From NCBI GenBank assembly GCA_947496185.1, contig CANMCD010000009.1:24115-88114 (forward strand): a stretch of DNA of 64,000 bases, in the 5' to 3' direction. This DNA comes from an uncultured Tenacibaculum sp. (GTDB taxonomy: Bacteria; Bacteroidota; Bacteroidia; Flavobacteriales; Flavobacteriaceae). A program made the translations under genes and the position numbers. Numbering within the stretch: position 1 is the first letter of the stretch; each line of letters opens with the position of its first letter. Of this stretch, positions 45,864 to 55,726 are shown piece after piece. The notes under the pieces are model-generated. The model was not told where the DNA came from. It saw nothing but the letters and a program-made list of their open reading frames with translations, and searched no databases.

Positions 45864-47009
45864 TTATACAAGCGCCTGCCTCAAATCGTCCAATAAATCA
45901 TCGATGTCTTCAATCCCTACACTTAGTCGGATTAAAGAATCGGTGATCCCTATTTTTAATCGTTCTGGCTCTGGTATTGATGCATGTGTCATCGTACTAG
46001 GATGGTTTGCTAAACTTTCTACACCTCCTAAAGATTCTGCCAACGTAAATACACGTACTTTTTCTAAGAAAGTAAAGGCTGCTGCTTTCCTTTGGTCCTT
46101 TAAACGAAAAGACACCATTCCGCCAAAATCATCCATCTGTTTTTTGGCAATTGCATGGTTCGGATGGTTTTCAAAACCAGGGTAATAAACTTCCCCAACT
46201 TGATCGTGGTTTTTGAGAAAAGTAGCCACCGCCTTACCGTTTTCACAATGACGTTGCATGCGCAAGTGCAAGGTTTTGATACCTCTTAGCGCTAAAAAAG
46301 AATCCATTGGCCCAGCAATAGCTCCTCCTGCAAATTGAATAAAATGTATTTGTGCTGCCAAATTCGCGTCTTTTACCATCAAGGCTCCCATGACCAAATC
46401 GGAATGCCCTCCTAGGTATTTTGTAGCAGAGTGCATCACAATATCTGCACCCAAATCTAACGGACGTTGTAAATAAGGCGTGGCAAAGGTATTGTCAACG
46501 GCTACCAAAATATCTTTATTTTGTGCCTTAACCTTTGCTGTTATTACCGCAATATCTGCAATTTTCATTAGCGGATTGGTAGGTGTTTCTAACCAAATAA
46601 GTTTGGTTGCTGAAGAAATAGCATTGGTAACATTTATGACCTCATTCATATCTACAAACTGAAACTTTAGTCCGTATTTATCAAAAAGTCGGGTAAACAT
46701 TCTATACGTGCCGCCATACAAATCGTCTCCCGCGATTACCTCATCACCGGGGTTTAACAAACGTAATACACAATCAATAGCTGATAATCCAGAAGAAAAA
46801 GCAAAGCCATGTGTGCCATTTTCAATAGCTGCAAAAGCATTTTCTAATGCCGATCGGGTTGGATTTTCTCCACGAGAATATTCGTATCCTTTGTGTACCC
46901 CCGGACTTGATTGGGCATAGGTAGAGGTTTGAAATATAGGTGGCATTACAGCACCTGTTGCTTCTTCGTTTTTTTGACCTCCGTGTATGGTTTTGGTATT
47001 AAATTTCAT
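45864..47009 (-). CDS. Cystathionine gamma-synthase/gamma-lyase family PLP enzyme
   Basis: The start is taken at MKFNTKTIHGGQKNEEATG (47009), the family's usual beginning. The 381-residue protein has YEYSRGENPTRSALENA, DDLYGGTYRMF, VDNTFATPYLQRPLDLGADIV and the PLP-lysine segment HSATKYLGGHSD. The family interconverts Cys, Met and homocysteine through cystathionine (synthase or lyase cannot be separated by eye). It lies just downstream of an NRPS cluster that uses cysteine, on the same strand, with a hairpin in between; a role in cysteine supply is possible but not shown. Confidence 0.9.
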   Translation of the reverse strand: MKFNTKTIHGGQKNEEATGAVMPPIFQTSTYAQSSPGVHKGYEYSRGENPTRSALENAFAAIENGTHGFAFSSGLSAIDCVLRLLNPGDEVIAGDDLYGGTYRMFTRLFDKYGLKFQFVDMNEVINVTNAISSATKLIWLETPTNPLMKIADIAVITAKVKAQNKDILVAVDNTFATPYLQRPLDLGADIVMHSATKYLGGHSDLVMGALMVKDANLAAQIHFIQFAGGAIAGPMDSFLALRGIKTLHLRMQRHCENGKAVATFLKNHDQVGEVYYPGFENHPNHAIAKKQMDDFGGMVSFRLKDQRKAAAFTFLEKVRVFTLAESLGGVESLANHPSTMTHASIPEPERLKIGITDSLIRLSVGIEDIDDLLDDLRQALV

Positions 47010-47169
47010 GACATTAAACTTATAGTTGAACACTTATTAAACTTGTATGTGTCGACTTTTCTTCCAACACACGATCAAACCTCATAACAAAACATTTGTT
47101 ACTGCCTGAGTAAAGCTACAAAAATTTGAACGAATATTCACCATATCCCCACCTCACACCTATTCTTAC

Positions 47170-47200
47170 GCCCCTTTGTAATATGCCGTTACAAAGGGGC
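47170..47200 (-). terminator. 12-bp perfect hairpin after the NRPS cluster
   Basis: GCCCCTTTGTAA (47170-47181) and TTACAAAGGGGC (47189-47200) around seven bases, just after the stop at 47208. There is no T run, so termination is inferred from position and stem strength. Confidence 0.6.
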
Positions 47201-47207
47201 TGTGATA

Positions 47208-50200
47208 CTATACCTTTTTCATGTCAAATAAGGGCTGCCCTATTAGTTCGGCAACATGTGCAACATACGGTGGTTCAATACAACTGTAGTGATTTCCTTG
47301 AATTGTATCGGTTGTAAAATCACCTAGACAAACATTATTCCAAAATGCTACAGGCGCTTCGTCTTGACCGGGGATCGATGCTGAATTATCTTCCGCAACT
47401 AAATACCTCATCGCTCCGAAGTACGGATCGGGGGTGAATTGAGATGCCTTAAAACTTTGACAATAGGTCTTGTACATACGCATAACCATTTCGAAAGGCA
47501 TTTTTTCTCCATTGGTTGCTGGCATTACCCCTATATAAGCCTTAAACCTTTCTTCTTCGGTATATGTTGCCATTTTTCGAAATACATCGCCTAATTTATC
47601 CAATGCTGTAGTACCTCCAATTTCTTGGGTTACGCCTTTGGGAATACATTGGTTGTTGTTTTTGAGTGTCTCCAAAAACCATTCTTTATATACCATATAG
47701 TCAAAAGCTCCGAAACCGACCATTTCGGTTGCCACCATCATATTGGGTAAGTAAAAAGATTCGACGATCAATTCGTCTTCCACATTAAACGGTATTCTTT
47801 CTCCATCAATTAAGATTAAATCGACGACCTCTATTCCTTTTTCTTGCAAACGCCTTGCGATTTCCGTCGCCGTTAACGACCCCAAACAATAGCCTATCAA
47901 TTGTACTTTTTTATAGCCCGATGCAACAATATACGCTGTATAATCGTCCGAAACGATATTAATTAATTCTCTTGGATCTTCCTTAACATAACGATCTACA
48001 TCTGAAATACTGGCTCCGACTACAGGGCCTAAATTTTGTTTTGTTAGATACTCAATCAACGGGCGAAAACAATCCATTGTACCCAAACCTGCGGGCAAAA
48101 TAAAACGTAAAGGCCCCGCTGTACCTCCTCCAAAGTTTGTATACGCTCCTATATTTGTTGTTTCTGTATCTTCTGTATTTTCTAGGTCTTTTTTATCGGT
48201 AGCATCTATGATCTTTCCTATAAATGCGGCTAATTCTGCCACGGTGGGCGCGTTTAAAATTTCCTTTAATACGGTATCGAAATGTAATGCTATCCCTTTA
48301 TTTTTATCCGAAAAGGCATCTTTTACCCTTCCTGCCATCTGTGCCATAATCAAGGAATCTGCTCCTAGGGTATAGAAGTTATCATTTTTCCCAATATTAG
48401 AAACCCCTAAGGCTTCAGACCACATGTTTGCCAATTCGATTTCCACGTTATTGGACAATGCTTCTTCCTTATCCGTTAGTGCTGCATTGCTACCTTGATG
48501 TACGGGTTTCCATAAGGCTAGTTGTTTTAGGTCTACTTTACCATTTTTTGTCAATGGAAATTCGTCTACCACCTGAATATGTGAAGGTATCATATACGCT
48601 GGTATGTTTTTTTGAAGCTGCTGTTTTAGCACCGCTATCTGTATGGGTTCTTTATCTGTTTTGACTTGGGTTGCAAACAAATGAATACCGAACCTGTCAA
48701 GCTTATGATTTTGTTCTGGCAAACTAAGTACGGTTCCATTACCAAACTCTTCCGTAAGATGGTTCCATTCTTCTTTACTTAAATACGAAGAAACTGCTCT
48801 TAATTCATCATCTGGTTTTTTCATCAAAAATGCCTGTGTAATCATTATCCACGGGTGTTCTCTTGTCGGTTCTGAATAAAGGAACCATCCTTCTGGTTTT
48901 ATTAATTCTTTAATTTCCCTTAAAGAATAGGGGATGTTCTCGGCATTCTCTAATACTCCTGAAGCAATTACAACATCGAAGCTATTGGGTACAAATCCTT
49001 GTTTTCTATACGCTTCATCTATATTATAAATGGCAAACTTTACTCGTGGATCGTCTTTAAATGTTGCTCGAGCACTTGTTACAAAATTGGTAAAGGCATC
49101 CGTAAAATAGTATTCAATGGTATCAAATTCTTTTAAGGCCTCCAAACAATGTGTGGTTGTTGCTCCTGACCCTGCCCCTATTTCTAATATTCGTAAGGTT
49201 TTCTTTTTTGTAGCGATTCTAGTGACCAGTGTTGCGATCGCACTACTTAGGTATTTTGCCATAGCATTGTCAATATACAAGGCTTCTATTATCGCAGTGC
49301 TTCCTTCGGGAAACAGTAGCTCTAACGGGTCTTTTTTCCCTGCCAAGATTGCCGTTAAACAGTGCGCATTGCTTTCTATATAATCTACAAACTTTTCTGA
49401 TCCAAAGCCTGACGCCCAAATATTCCTTGCTTTCGACCATAGTACTGATTGGCCCTGAAAAACTTTTGTCGTATTCAGTGTTACCCCTTCATTTGGTATT
49501 GTTTTTATATAGTCAAAATCTATCAAAATAGCAATCCATCGTTTTACCAACCATTGGTACTTCTCTTGTATGGCTTCGGAAGCTATTACCTGATTTTCTG
49601 AGTAAACAACCCCTGGTAAAAAGAGGTCAATTTGTTGCAGTGCGCTAATAATTGCTTCTAAAGAGGCGGTTTCTATCGTGTTATGAAATGTTTGGATATC
49701 TTGGGGGGAAATTGCTGAAACATGGGTTTCGGATTCTTCATGGACTCCTTGTGTTAGTGCTACAAAATTAGCAGCAATATTTGTGGTATTTTTTTCTGAC
49801 TTGGCTATGGGCGCTACAAAACCAAGTAGGTTTTTGTCCTTCCCTTCGTCGCTTACAATAACCCTTGCACTTCCTACCGCAGGATGTTCTTGAATGGCCG
49901 TTTCTATTTCTCCGAGTTCTATACGATGTCCTCTAATTTTGACCTGTTTATCTTCTCTCCCCAAAAACTCTAAAATTCCGTCAGGCATATACCTGCCCAA
50001 ATCTCCTGTTTTATAAAGCATTTGACCGTCTATAGGGTGCTTGAAAAATTTGGTTTGTGTAAGCGTCTCATCGTTTAGGTATCCTAGTGCTAATCCGTCT
50101 CCTGTGATGTATAAATCACCCGCTCCCCATTCGGGTCGGTCTCTCCATTTGGCATCCAGTACTCTAAACCCCTGATTGGTTAAGGGTTTTCCATAAGGAA

Positions 50201-52730
50201 TACTTACCCAATCCTTTTTCAATCCTTCATAAACATGATAATTTGACCAAATAGAAGCTTCGGTAGCCCCACCTAGACTAATAAGTTGGGCGGATGGAAC
50301 AAAAGATTTTAATTCCTCTGGTAAATGCAATGGAACCCAGTCTCCAGATACTAATGCTAATCTAAAACTAGGGAGCGATACTCCTCTTTCGGAACTCATA
50401 TAATTTACTAACATCTGCAACAAGGCAGGTACCGTATTCCAAACACTAACTTTATGCTCTTGTATTAGTGTCACCCAATGAGAGGGATCTGTATGGCGTT
50501 CGCCACTTGTGTATATAATTTTACCGCCTTGTCCTAATACGCCGAATATATCGAATACCGAAAGATCAAATCCGAGTTGTGCCAAACCAAGTACCGCGTC
50601 GGTGTGATTAACCGTAAAACGTTTGTTTACATCTACAATGGTGTTCATGGCTGCTTGATGACTGATCACAACGCCTTTGGGCTGCCCTGTAGAACCTGAA
50701 GTATAAATAACATAAGCGGGTAAGGTAGGATCGCCTTTTACAGCTAAGTCGACGGTTTCTGCTGTGGTAAGGTCTTCTATATAAATTACATGTACAGTTT
50801 GCGGAAATTGCCCTGCAATGTTTTTACTTGTAATTACAAATTTTACCCCTGCGTTCTCTACCATTTTTAAACGCCTTCCTTCTGGCTGGGTAATATCTAT
50901 TGGAATATAAACTCCTTGTGCAGATAAACTTGCCAATACGGACACTACTTGCATGGCAGATTTTGGTAAAGTTATGGCTATTTTATCTTGTGGCTTGCAC
51001 CCATTTTCTTTTAAAACCTTTGCTAACGAGGTGGCTTTTTTACCGATCTCATCATAGGTATAGCTTCCAAAAGCATCAACGATGGCTTCTTTGTTGGGGC
51101 ATGCGGTTATTTGTTTTACAATGGCTTCGTGTAACATTGCTGTTGGCAGCGCTGTACGGACATTATTAACCGTCTTGCGTTCTTCTTTTTGGCGTTTGGG
51201 CAACGAGATCAAATGGTCTTCTTGCCAAATGGCGTCATTTTCGGATAGTTGTATCAATAACGACTCAAAAGCTTCGAACATATCCTTAACCATCGTATCA
51301 GGAAACACGCCTTCTCTAGCATCCCAATTCACCATTAATCCGTTTGCCGAATCAAATGCCTGACAATCGATAAATACTTGCGGTGTCTGGCTAATGCTAT
51401 GTGTGGTTACTTGCCCTTTTAATTTGTTTTCTTCGGAAGCTGGTGTGAGTCCGATAGCACTGGTAAACACATAAGGCATTAGTGCTTTTTCTTTGCCATG
51501 TAACCTGTTTAGGGCTCGCATAACCTCAACCCCCGTATACAAACGATGATCTAAGTCTTTTAACAATTGTATATTCTGTTGCTTGGCCCTTTCTATAAAG
51601 GAAGTTCCTTTACTCCAGTCAATTTCTAGTAAACTTACTGACGTAAAATCTCCCACAATATCGTATACCTGCTCGTGAAGTGGTAGCCTGTTTAGTACGG
51701 TTAAGTTCAAACAAAAATGGTCGGTTTTACCCCACCTTTCAAGTACTGCTGCATAAGCACTCATGACAACTACCGTAGGAGTAACACCTTTACTTTGGGC
51801 TTTTTGCTTTAGGTCATTCCATGTATTAGCGTTTAAGTTTAGTTGGTTACGGATAAATTTGTTTGACGAAACATCTTGTTTTCTTTCTAAAGGTAATTTA
51901 GGCCCTGCTGGAAGCATTGGTACTCTTTTCATCCAATACTCTTTGTCTTTAATATAGGTACTGGTAGCTCTTAATCCTCTTTCGGCTATCAAATAATCTC
52001 TAAAACTTAAGCCTAGTTTGGGTAATGTAACCGCTTTATCATAATAAAGTGTTTCGAATTCTGACAACAACATCCACATACTTGCAAAGTCTGCAATCAA
52101 GAATAGCATGGAAAAATGCAATACACTTTTTTGAGGTGTTTTGGTAACTCGAATATCAAATAATGGCCACTTTTCGGTGTCGTAATTACCATTGCTCATT
52201 TCTGATCTAGTGGCGGCTAATTCTTGCATTGGATTCACAGCGTTGGTAGTATCTTTAAACCCTACATTATATACCGAAACATTGGATAAAATTTGCTGAT
52301 ATCCTTCTTTGTTCACTACTGCCTTTAACATCTCATGACGTGCTATCAAGAGGTTCCAAACATGGGTTGCTCTTTCTGGGTCTAATTCGTTATAATCAAA
52401 TTCTAAATACAAATGGCAATCGACTCCTCCGTACTCAAAAGCTTCATTACGTCCCAAAAGATACGCAGATTGAACATCGGACAATGGAAAAGGCTGTAAT
52501 CTATTCTCCTGATCTGCTACTACTGTTATTTCTTGGTTCGCGGACTTTAAAAAATCAATTATAGCCGCTTTATTTTCTTTAATCTTGGCTAAGATTGTAT
52601 CCGTCATTACACCTTTGGGGGCTTTAAACTTTAGCTTGCTGTCTTCTTCCCAAAGTTTGATTCCAAGATCTTTTGTTTCATTAATTAATGCCTCGGCATT
52701 GGTTATTTTTGAGTCCGTAGAGATTTCCAT
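47208..52730 (-). CDS. NRPS: docking-Cy-A(Cys)-MT-PCP-TE, terminal module
   Basis: This 1840-residue protein has, in order, a TubC-like docking domain (about 13-65), a Cy domain (about 80-500; PYVFTSAIG, SQTPQVFIDCQ), an A domain (A3 YTSGSTGQPKG about 677) with pocket residues D-L-F-N-L-S-L-I-W by eye, which resembles the cysteine code, a methyltransferase inserted in A (LEIGAGSG, about 1177), the rest of A (TKNGKVDLKQL), PCP (LGADSL, about 1455) and TE (about 1530-1838). It resembles PchF. Oddities: the Cy catalytic motif is LFLIAD, with Leu209 in place of the first Asp of DxxxxD, and the TE nucleophile motif is GYCLG with Cys1615 instead of Ser. Confidence 0.9.
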   Translation of the reverse strand: MEISTDSKITNAEALINETKDLGIKLWEEDSKLKFKAPKGVMTDTILAKIKENKAAIIDFLKSANQEITVVADQENRLQPFPLSDVQSAYLLGRNEAFEYGGVDCHLYLEFDYNELDPERATHVWNLLIARHEMLKAVVNKEGYQQILSNVSVYNVGFKDTTNAVNPMQELAATRSEMSNGNYDTEKWPLFDIRVTKTPQKSVLHFSMLFLIADFASMWMLLSEFETLYYDKAVTLPKLGLSFRDYLIAERGLRATSTYIKDKEYWMKRVPMLPAGPKLPLERKQDVSSNKFIRNQLNLNANTWNDLKQKAQSKGVTPTVVVMSAYAAVLERWGKTDHFCLNLTVLNRLPLHEQVYDIVGDFTSVSLLEIDWSKGTSFIERAKQQNIQLLKDLDHRLYTGVEVMRALNRLHGKEKALMPYVFTSAIGLTPASEENKLKGQVTTHSISQTPQVFIDCQAFDSANGLMVNWDAREGVFPDTMVKDMFEAFESLLIQLSENDAIWQEDHLISLPKRQKEERKTVNNVRTALPTAMLHEAIVKQITACPNKEAIVDAFGSYTYDEIGKKATSLAKVLKENGCKPQDKIAITLPKSAMQVVSVLASLSAQGVYIPIDITQPEGRRLKMVENAGVKFVITSKNIAGQFPQTVHVIYIEDLTTAETVDLAVKGDPTLPAYVIYTSGSTGQPKGVVISHQAAMNTIVDVNKRFTVNHTDAVLGLAQLGFDLSVFDIFGVLGQGGKIIYTSGERHTDPSHWVTLIQEHKVSVWNTVPALLQMLVNYMSSERGVSLPSFRLALVSGDWVPLHLPEELKSFVPSAQLISLGGATEASIWSNYHVYEGLKKDWVSIPYGKPLTNQGFRVLDAKWRDRPEWGAGDLYITGDGLALGYLNDETLTQTKFFKHPIDGQMLYKTGDLGRYMPDGILEFLGREDKQVKIRGHRIELGEIETAIQEHPAVGSARVIVSDEGKDKNLLGFVAPIAKSEKNTTNIAANFVALTQGVHEESETHVSAISPQDIQTFHNTIETASLEAIISALQQIDLFLPGVVYSENQVIASEAIQEKYQWLVKRWIAILIDFDYIKTIPNEGVTLNTTKVFQGQSVLWSKARNIWASGFGSEKFVDYIESNAHCLTAILAGKKDPLELLFPEGSTAIIEALYIDNAMAKYLSSAIATLVTRIATKKKTLRILEIGAGSGATTTHCLEALKEFDTIEYYFTDAFTNFVTSARATFKDDPRVKFAIYNIDEAYRKQGFVPNSFDVVIASGVLENAENIPYSLREIKELIKPEGWFLYSEPTREHPWIMITQAFLMKKPDDELRAVSSYLSKEEWNHLTEEFGNGTVLSLPEQNHKLDRFGIHLFATQVKTDKEPIQIAVLKQQLQKNIPAYMIPSHIQVVDEFPLTKNGKVDLKQLALWKPVHQGSNAALTDKEEALSNNVEIELANMWSEALGVSNIGKNDNFYTLGADSLIMAQMAGRVKDAFSDKNKGIALHFDTVLKEILNAPTVAELAAFIGKIIDATDKKDLENTEDTETTNIGAYTNFGGGTAGPLRFILPAGLGTMDCFRPLIEYLTKQNLGPVVGASISDVDRYVKEDPRELINIVSDDYTAYIVASGYKKVQLIGYCLGSLTATEIARRLQEKGIEVVDLILIDGERIPFNVEDELIVESFYLPNMMVATEMVGFGAFDYMVYKEWFLETLKNNNQCIPKGVTQEIGGTTALDKLGDVFRKMATYTEEERFKAYIGVMPATNGEKMPFEMVMRMYKTYCQSFKASQFTPDPYFGAMRYLVAEDNSASIPGQDEAPVAFWNNVCLGDFTTDTIQGNHYSCIEPPYVAHVAELIGQPLFDMKKV

Positions 52731-52742
52731 TTTTTAATGTTT

Positions 52743-53429
52743 TTAGTTGTTTTGTATTTTTTGTAATCCGTTACCTAGTTTAAAATCACCACCTGTAAAC
52801 ACTACATTTTCAATACCTGTTTTATTAGCGGGGATCGGTTGTATAAAAGGATCGTTTCCACACAGTATATCAAAACTTCTTAGTTGACTTTCTTGCAACT
52901 TAAACTCCAAACTTTTTATGCCTGTTACCCCGTTTGGATGTAGGGTTGATTTTGGACGCTGGGGCGGATCATAATGAGAAACAAGGAAGGGTAACTGTTC
53001 GGGGGCTAATAGCATAAAACTGTATTTAACCAATTCACCGTTTGGTTTTATTCTTTTTCCGGGAATAATTTTAGAACAGCTTAACTTGTTCTTTTGCAAT
53101 ATGTCTTGATACTTGGATAAATCAAACACGTTTTCTTTATCCGCAGGTTCTATGGCAATATCACACCAGCCTTCAGGATGTTTTGCCCATTTGTTCCATC
53201 TTTCTTTTGCTGCTTTTCCTTTGAGGAGTACAAAAGGATAGAATAAATAATACGCATAGGTTGGCAATTGAAAAAATTCGATAAAAGGTCCTTTATCAAA
53301 CCAAATATGTGCATTGTGTGCTTTTTCTGGAGCTTTTCCCCATTGTACGTCGAATCCCATATCAATTAGCTTGGTAACGGCTGTTTTAATATTATCGACT
53401 TTATACAGTATGTGACTAGACTTTAGCAT
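52743..53429 (-). CDS. VOC-fold protein inside the NRPS cluster
   Basis: This 228-residue protein of the VOC_13/glyoxalase-like type (SSHILYKVDNIKTAVTKLIDMGFDVQWGKAP, then AHIWFDKGPFIEFFQLP) contains two related halves. The segment IWFDKGPFIEFF resembles the glyoxalase-like substrate/metal region. Its place 12 bases before the terminal NRPS gene and 22 after the reductase gene fixes it in the operon. It may act as a tailoring enzyme or a self-protection/binding protein; both are inference. I do not know a homologue in pyochelin or yersiniabactin clusters. Confidence 0.75.
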   Translation of the reverse strand: MLKSSHILYKVDNIKTAVTKLIDMGFDVQWGKAPEKAHNAHIWFDKGPFIEFFQLPTYAYYLFYPFVLLKGKAAKERWNKWAKHPEGWCDIAIEPADKENVFDLSKYQDILQKNKLSCSKIIPGKRIKPNGELVKYSFMLLAPEQLPFLVSHYDPPQRPKSTLHPNGVTGIKSLEFKLQESQLRSFDILCGNDPFIQPIPANKTGIENVVFTGGDFKLGNGLQKIQNN

Positions 53430-53451
53430 GGCGTGTTAGTTTTTCTGTTTA

Positions 53452-54588
53452 TTATAATAGTTGAATCGCCTTTTCACTTGGTTTCGAAATTTCTTCAGGG
53501 CTTAGTGCTACACTGTTAACCGCATCATAAAGCAACTGTAGGTCAACAGGTTTAAACATTCCGTTTGTATTTAACTTAGGGTATCCTAAGGCTTTGGTTA
53601 ACTCATGCCATTGACGGGCATAGAGCAATTCTTTTTGTGCTCGTTTCTCTTTTCTTTCGTGTCCTTCTATAAGGTCTTTCATGAGTAAAAGGTCTTTTGA
53701 AACTGCACGTACCCATTGCTTTGATAAGATATCTGTGTATTTTGGGGGTACTGCTGATCCTAAGATTATCGAACTAGGGACTCCTAAGTGAGTGGCTTGT
53801 TCTGTAGCCATGTTTGCCAACAAACCTGTATGAGGCACGTGTAACCTCGGTCGCCAAATCACAGGGCCGTGGGTATCTGAAAGCACTAAACTACCTCCGG
53901 GAAACCCTATGGTGATTTGGTGCAATAAATGATAGTGATTGTCTGGGTCTTCTGGATTTACTTCGTGGTGTGCTCGTAAGGTAAAAGGAATTTTTCCTAG
54001 CGTACCTGTTAGCAACTGAAAAGCCCCCTCATTTTCTACTTTCGGATCAATTTTAAACGGCCTGACGGTGGGTAACGTTTCTAGCAAAATATGTAATAGC
54101 GGAAAGGATACCTGAGTTATTGTAGCAATGTCTATAAAAACGGGTTGCTGTTCTTTAAACAACGCCTTACAACAGGCAATAAATCGTTGTACCGCTGGCA
54201 AATGGGTATACAAGTCTCCTGTGATATAGTGTACTTTATTTTGGTGGGCCACTTTTAAACACCTTGCTATATCTTCGTGATGCATGGGGTGTTCTTGAAT
54301 TACATGAATCCCTTTTTGCAGAAGTTCTATAGTAAATTTAGACCCTTTTCCTCCCATAATATCTGATCGCAATACGACACAAGCCAAATCAATATCATCT
54401 GGCAACGCATCTATAGTTTTGTATATGGGTATTTTGTAATGTGCAGCACACTTTTCTGTCCTTTCACTGCCTTGTCCTACCAAGCCCACCAGTTCAAATT
54501 GATCTTTTAATAAGCTAATTGCTTCCAAATAAAATTGTCCGAAGGTAGACCCACATATAACTGTTTTTATTCGTTTTGTTTTTGTCAT
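53452..54588 (-). CDS. Thiazolinyl imide reductase (Irp3/PchG-like)
   Basis: This 378-residue NAD(P)H-dependent oxidoreductase has the N-terminal Rossmann motif CGSTFGQFYLEAI, typical of the Irp3/PchG family (G..FGQ.Y), then VVLRSDIMGGKGSKF and HVIQEHPMHHEDI, the latter resembling the active-site region. In yersiniabactin and pyochelin synthesis this enzyme reduces a thiazoline to a thiazolidine on the carrier protein. Within this cluster it strongly supports thiazoline chemistry. Spacing to neighbours is 22-24 bases. Confidence 0.9.
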   Translation of the reverse strand: MTKTKRIKTVICGSTFGQFYLEAISLLKDQFELVGLVGQGSERTEKCAAHYKIPIYKTIDALPDDIDLACVVLRSDIMGGKGSKFTIELLQKGIHVIQEHPMHHEDIARCLKVAHQNKVHYITGDLYTHLPAVQRFIACCKALFKEQQPVFIDIATITQVSFPLLHILLETLPTVRPFKIDPKVENEGAFQLLTGTLGKIPFTLRAHHEVNPEDPDNHYHLLHQITIGFPGGSLVLSDTHGPVIWRPRLHVPHTGLLANMATEQATHLGVPSSIILGSAVPPKYTDILSKQWVRAVSKDLLLMKDLIEGHERKEKRAQKELLYARQWHELTKALGYPKLNTNGMFKPVDLQLLYDAVNSVALSPEEISKPSEKAIQLL

Positions 54589-54612
54589 AACTATTAAAGT
54601 TTGATGGTTGTA

Positions 54613-55713
54613 TTAAATAGCCCCTTCTTCTTCTTGTAGAAGTTCCGTGATAGCATCGTCTAAAATCTGAATAGGGTTGGACATGCCTAAAGCTGAAATT
54701 ATCTCTAGGATAGCAGCGGCGTTCTCTATTGTATATGCTGGTTTTATTCCCGTAGCTACCTTACCGTCTATTACTGCAATTGCGGTTGCTGCTACCATGT
54801 ATCCTGACATTTTATTCGTTCCGCTAGTATCAAGTACAAATGTTTTTGTGGTCATTTTTCCTTCCATTATCCCTTCTATCTGCACTAATACCTTGAAGTA
54901 CGACGCTAAACCCGCAGTATCAATCGAGGTTCCTACGTATAATTTTTCTATCGCTTCTTGGGGTGACGTTCTGTATAAGGTGCTTGCGCTATCGAGTGCT
55001 TTAATGGTATTTTCTCCATCTAACGCAAAATGCCATGCTGCATTTTTGGCTTTTGTTACCCTTGCAACATATTCGGATTCAGCATCGAAAATTGGAATTG
55101 TATTAACTCTTCTCTCAAAAAATGGCAATGCTACCCCAAATGCTCTATACAAAACACCTTTTGCTAATTGTCCGTTTCTCCATGCTGCCCTTGGAAGATT
55201 CGTTTCATCCAACATTCCCTCCAAATAGTCTTCTATACCCGTTTTTGAAGGTTTTTCAAAAGCACCGATATACGTAGTTATGGTATCTACCACATCAAAC
55301 TTACTAGCACACCAGATAGGTAGTATTCCTGAATACCCTGGAGTAGCTCCCGCATGGTAGACAATACACTTATCGGTAGTGTTTGATTTAAAAGATCGAA
55401 TGTTACTATCAAATCCGGAATCGATTAAATGACAGGGTTGTTCCATACATATTTTAGCGATTTTTGAAGAAATTTTATGAGACGGTCCTGTGCAATTAAT
55501 TACCAGATCACAGTCTTTAATAAACGTTTTAATACTTTCTTCCTCGGTTACATCTACCTTTTCCCAAATGACATTTGAAAAAGATGCCCCGTATTTTTGT
55601 TTTGCAGATTGCGGATTTCTACCGCCAATTTTGAGGGGATGCTTTCCCCATTTTTGTAAAAGAGTACTAACGTTTCTTCCGATAGCCCCATATCCTCCAA
55701 TTATTCCTATCAT
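54613..55713 (-). CDS. Saccharopine-dehydrogenase-like reductase in the NRPS cluster
   Basis: This 366-residue protein has an N-terminal Rossmann fold (IGIIGGYGAIGRNVSTLLQKWG) with NADP-type GGRNP, and the family pattern DLVINCTGPSHKISSKIAKICMEQPCHLIDSGFD. It belongs to the saccharopine dehydrogenase-type NAD(P)-binding superfamily, which also includes reductases from thiazoline and other NRPS pathways. It may reduce a second ring or another intermediate. It lies 13 bases after NRPS2 and 24 before the imide reductase. The reaction is not known. Confidence 0.82.
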   Translation of the reverse strand: MIGIIGGYGAIGRNVSTLLQKWGKHPLKIGGRNPQSAKQKYGASFSNVIWEKVDVTEEESIKTFIKDCDLVINCTGPSHKISSKIAKICMEQPCHLIDSGFDSNIRSFKSNTTDKCIVYHAGATPGYSGILPIWCASKFDVVDTITTYIGAFEKPSKTGIEDYLEGMLDETNLPRAAWRNGQLAKGVLYRAFGVALPFFERRVNTIPIFDAESEYVARVTKAKNAAWHFALDGENTIKALDSASTLYRTSPQEAIEKLYVGTSIDTAGLASYFKVLVQIEGIMEGKMTTKTFVLDTSGTNKMSGYMVAATAIAVIDGKVATGIKPAYTIENAAAILEIISALGMSNPIQILDDAITELLQEEEGAI

Positions 55714-55726
55714 AATTTAGCGCAGA

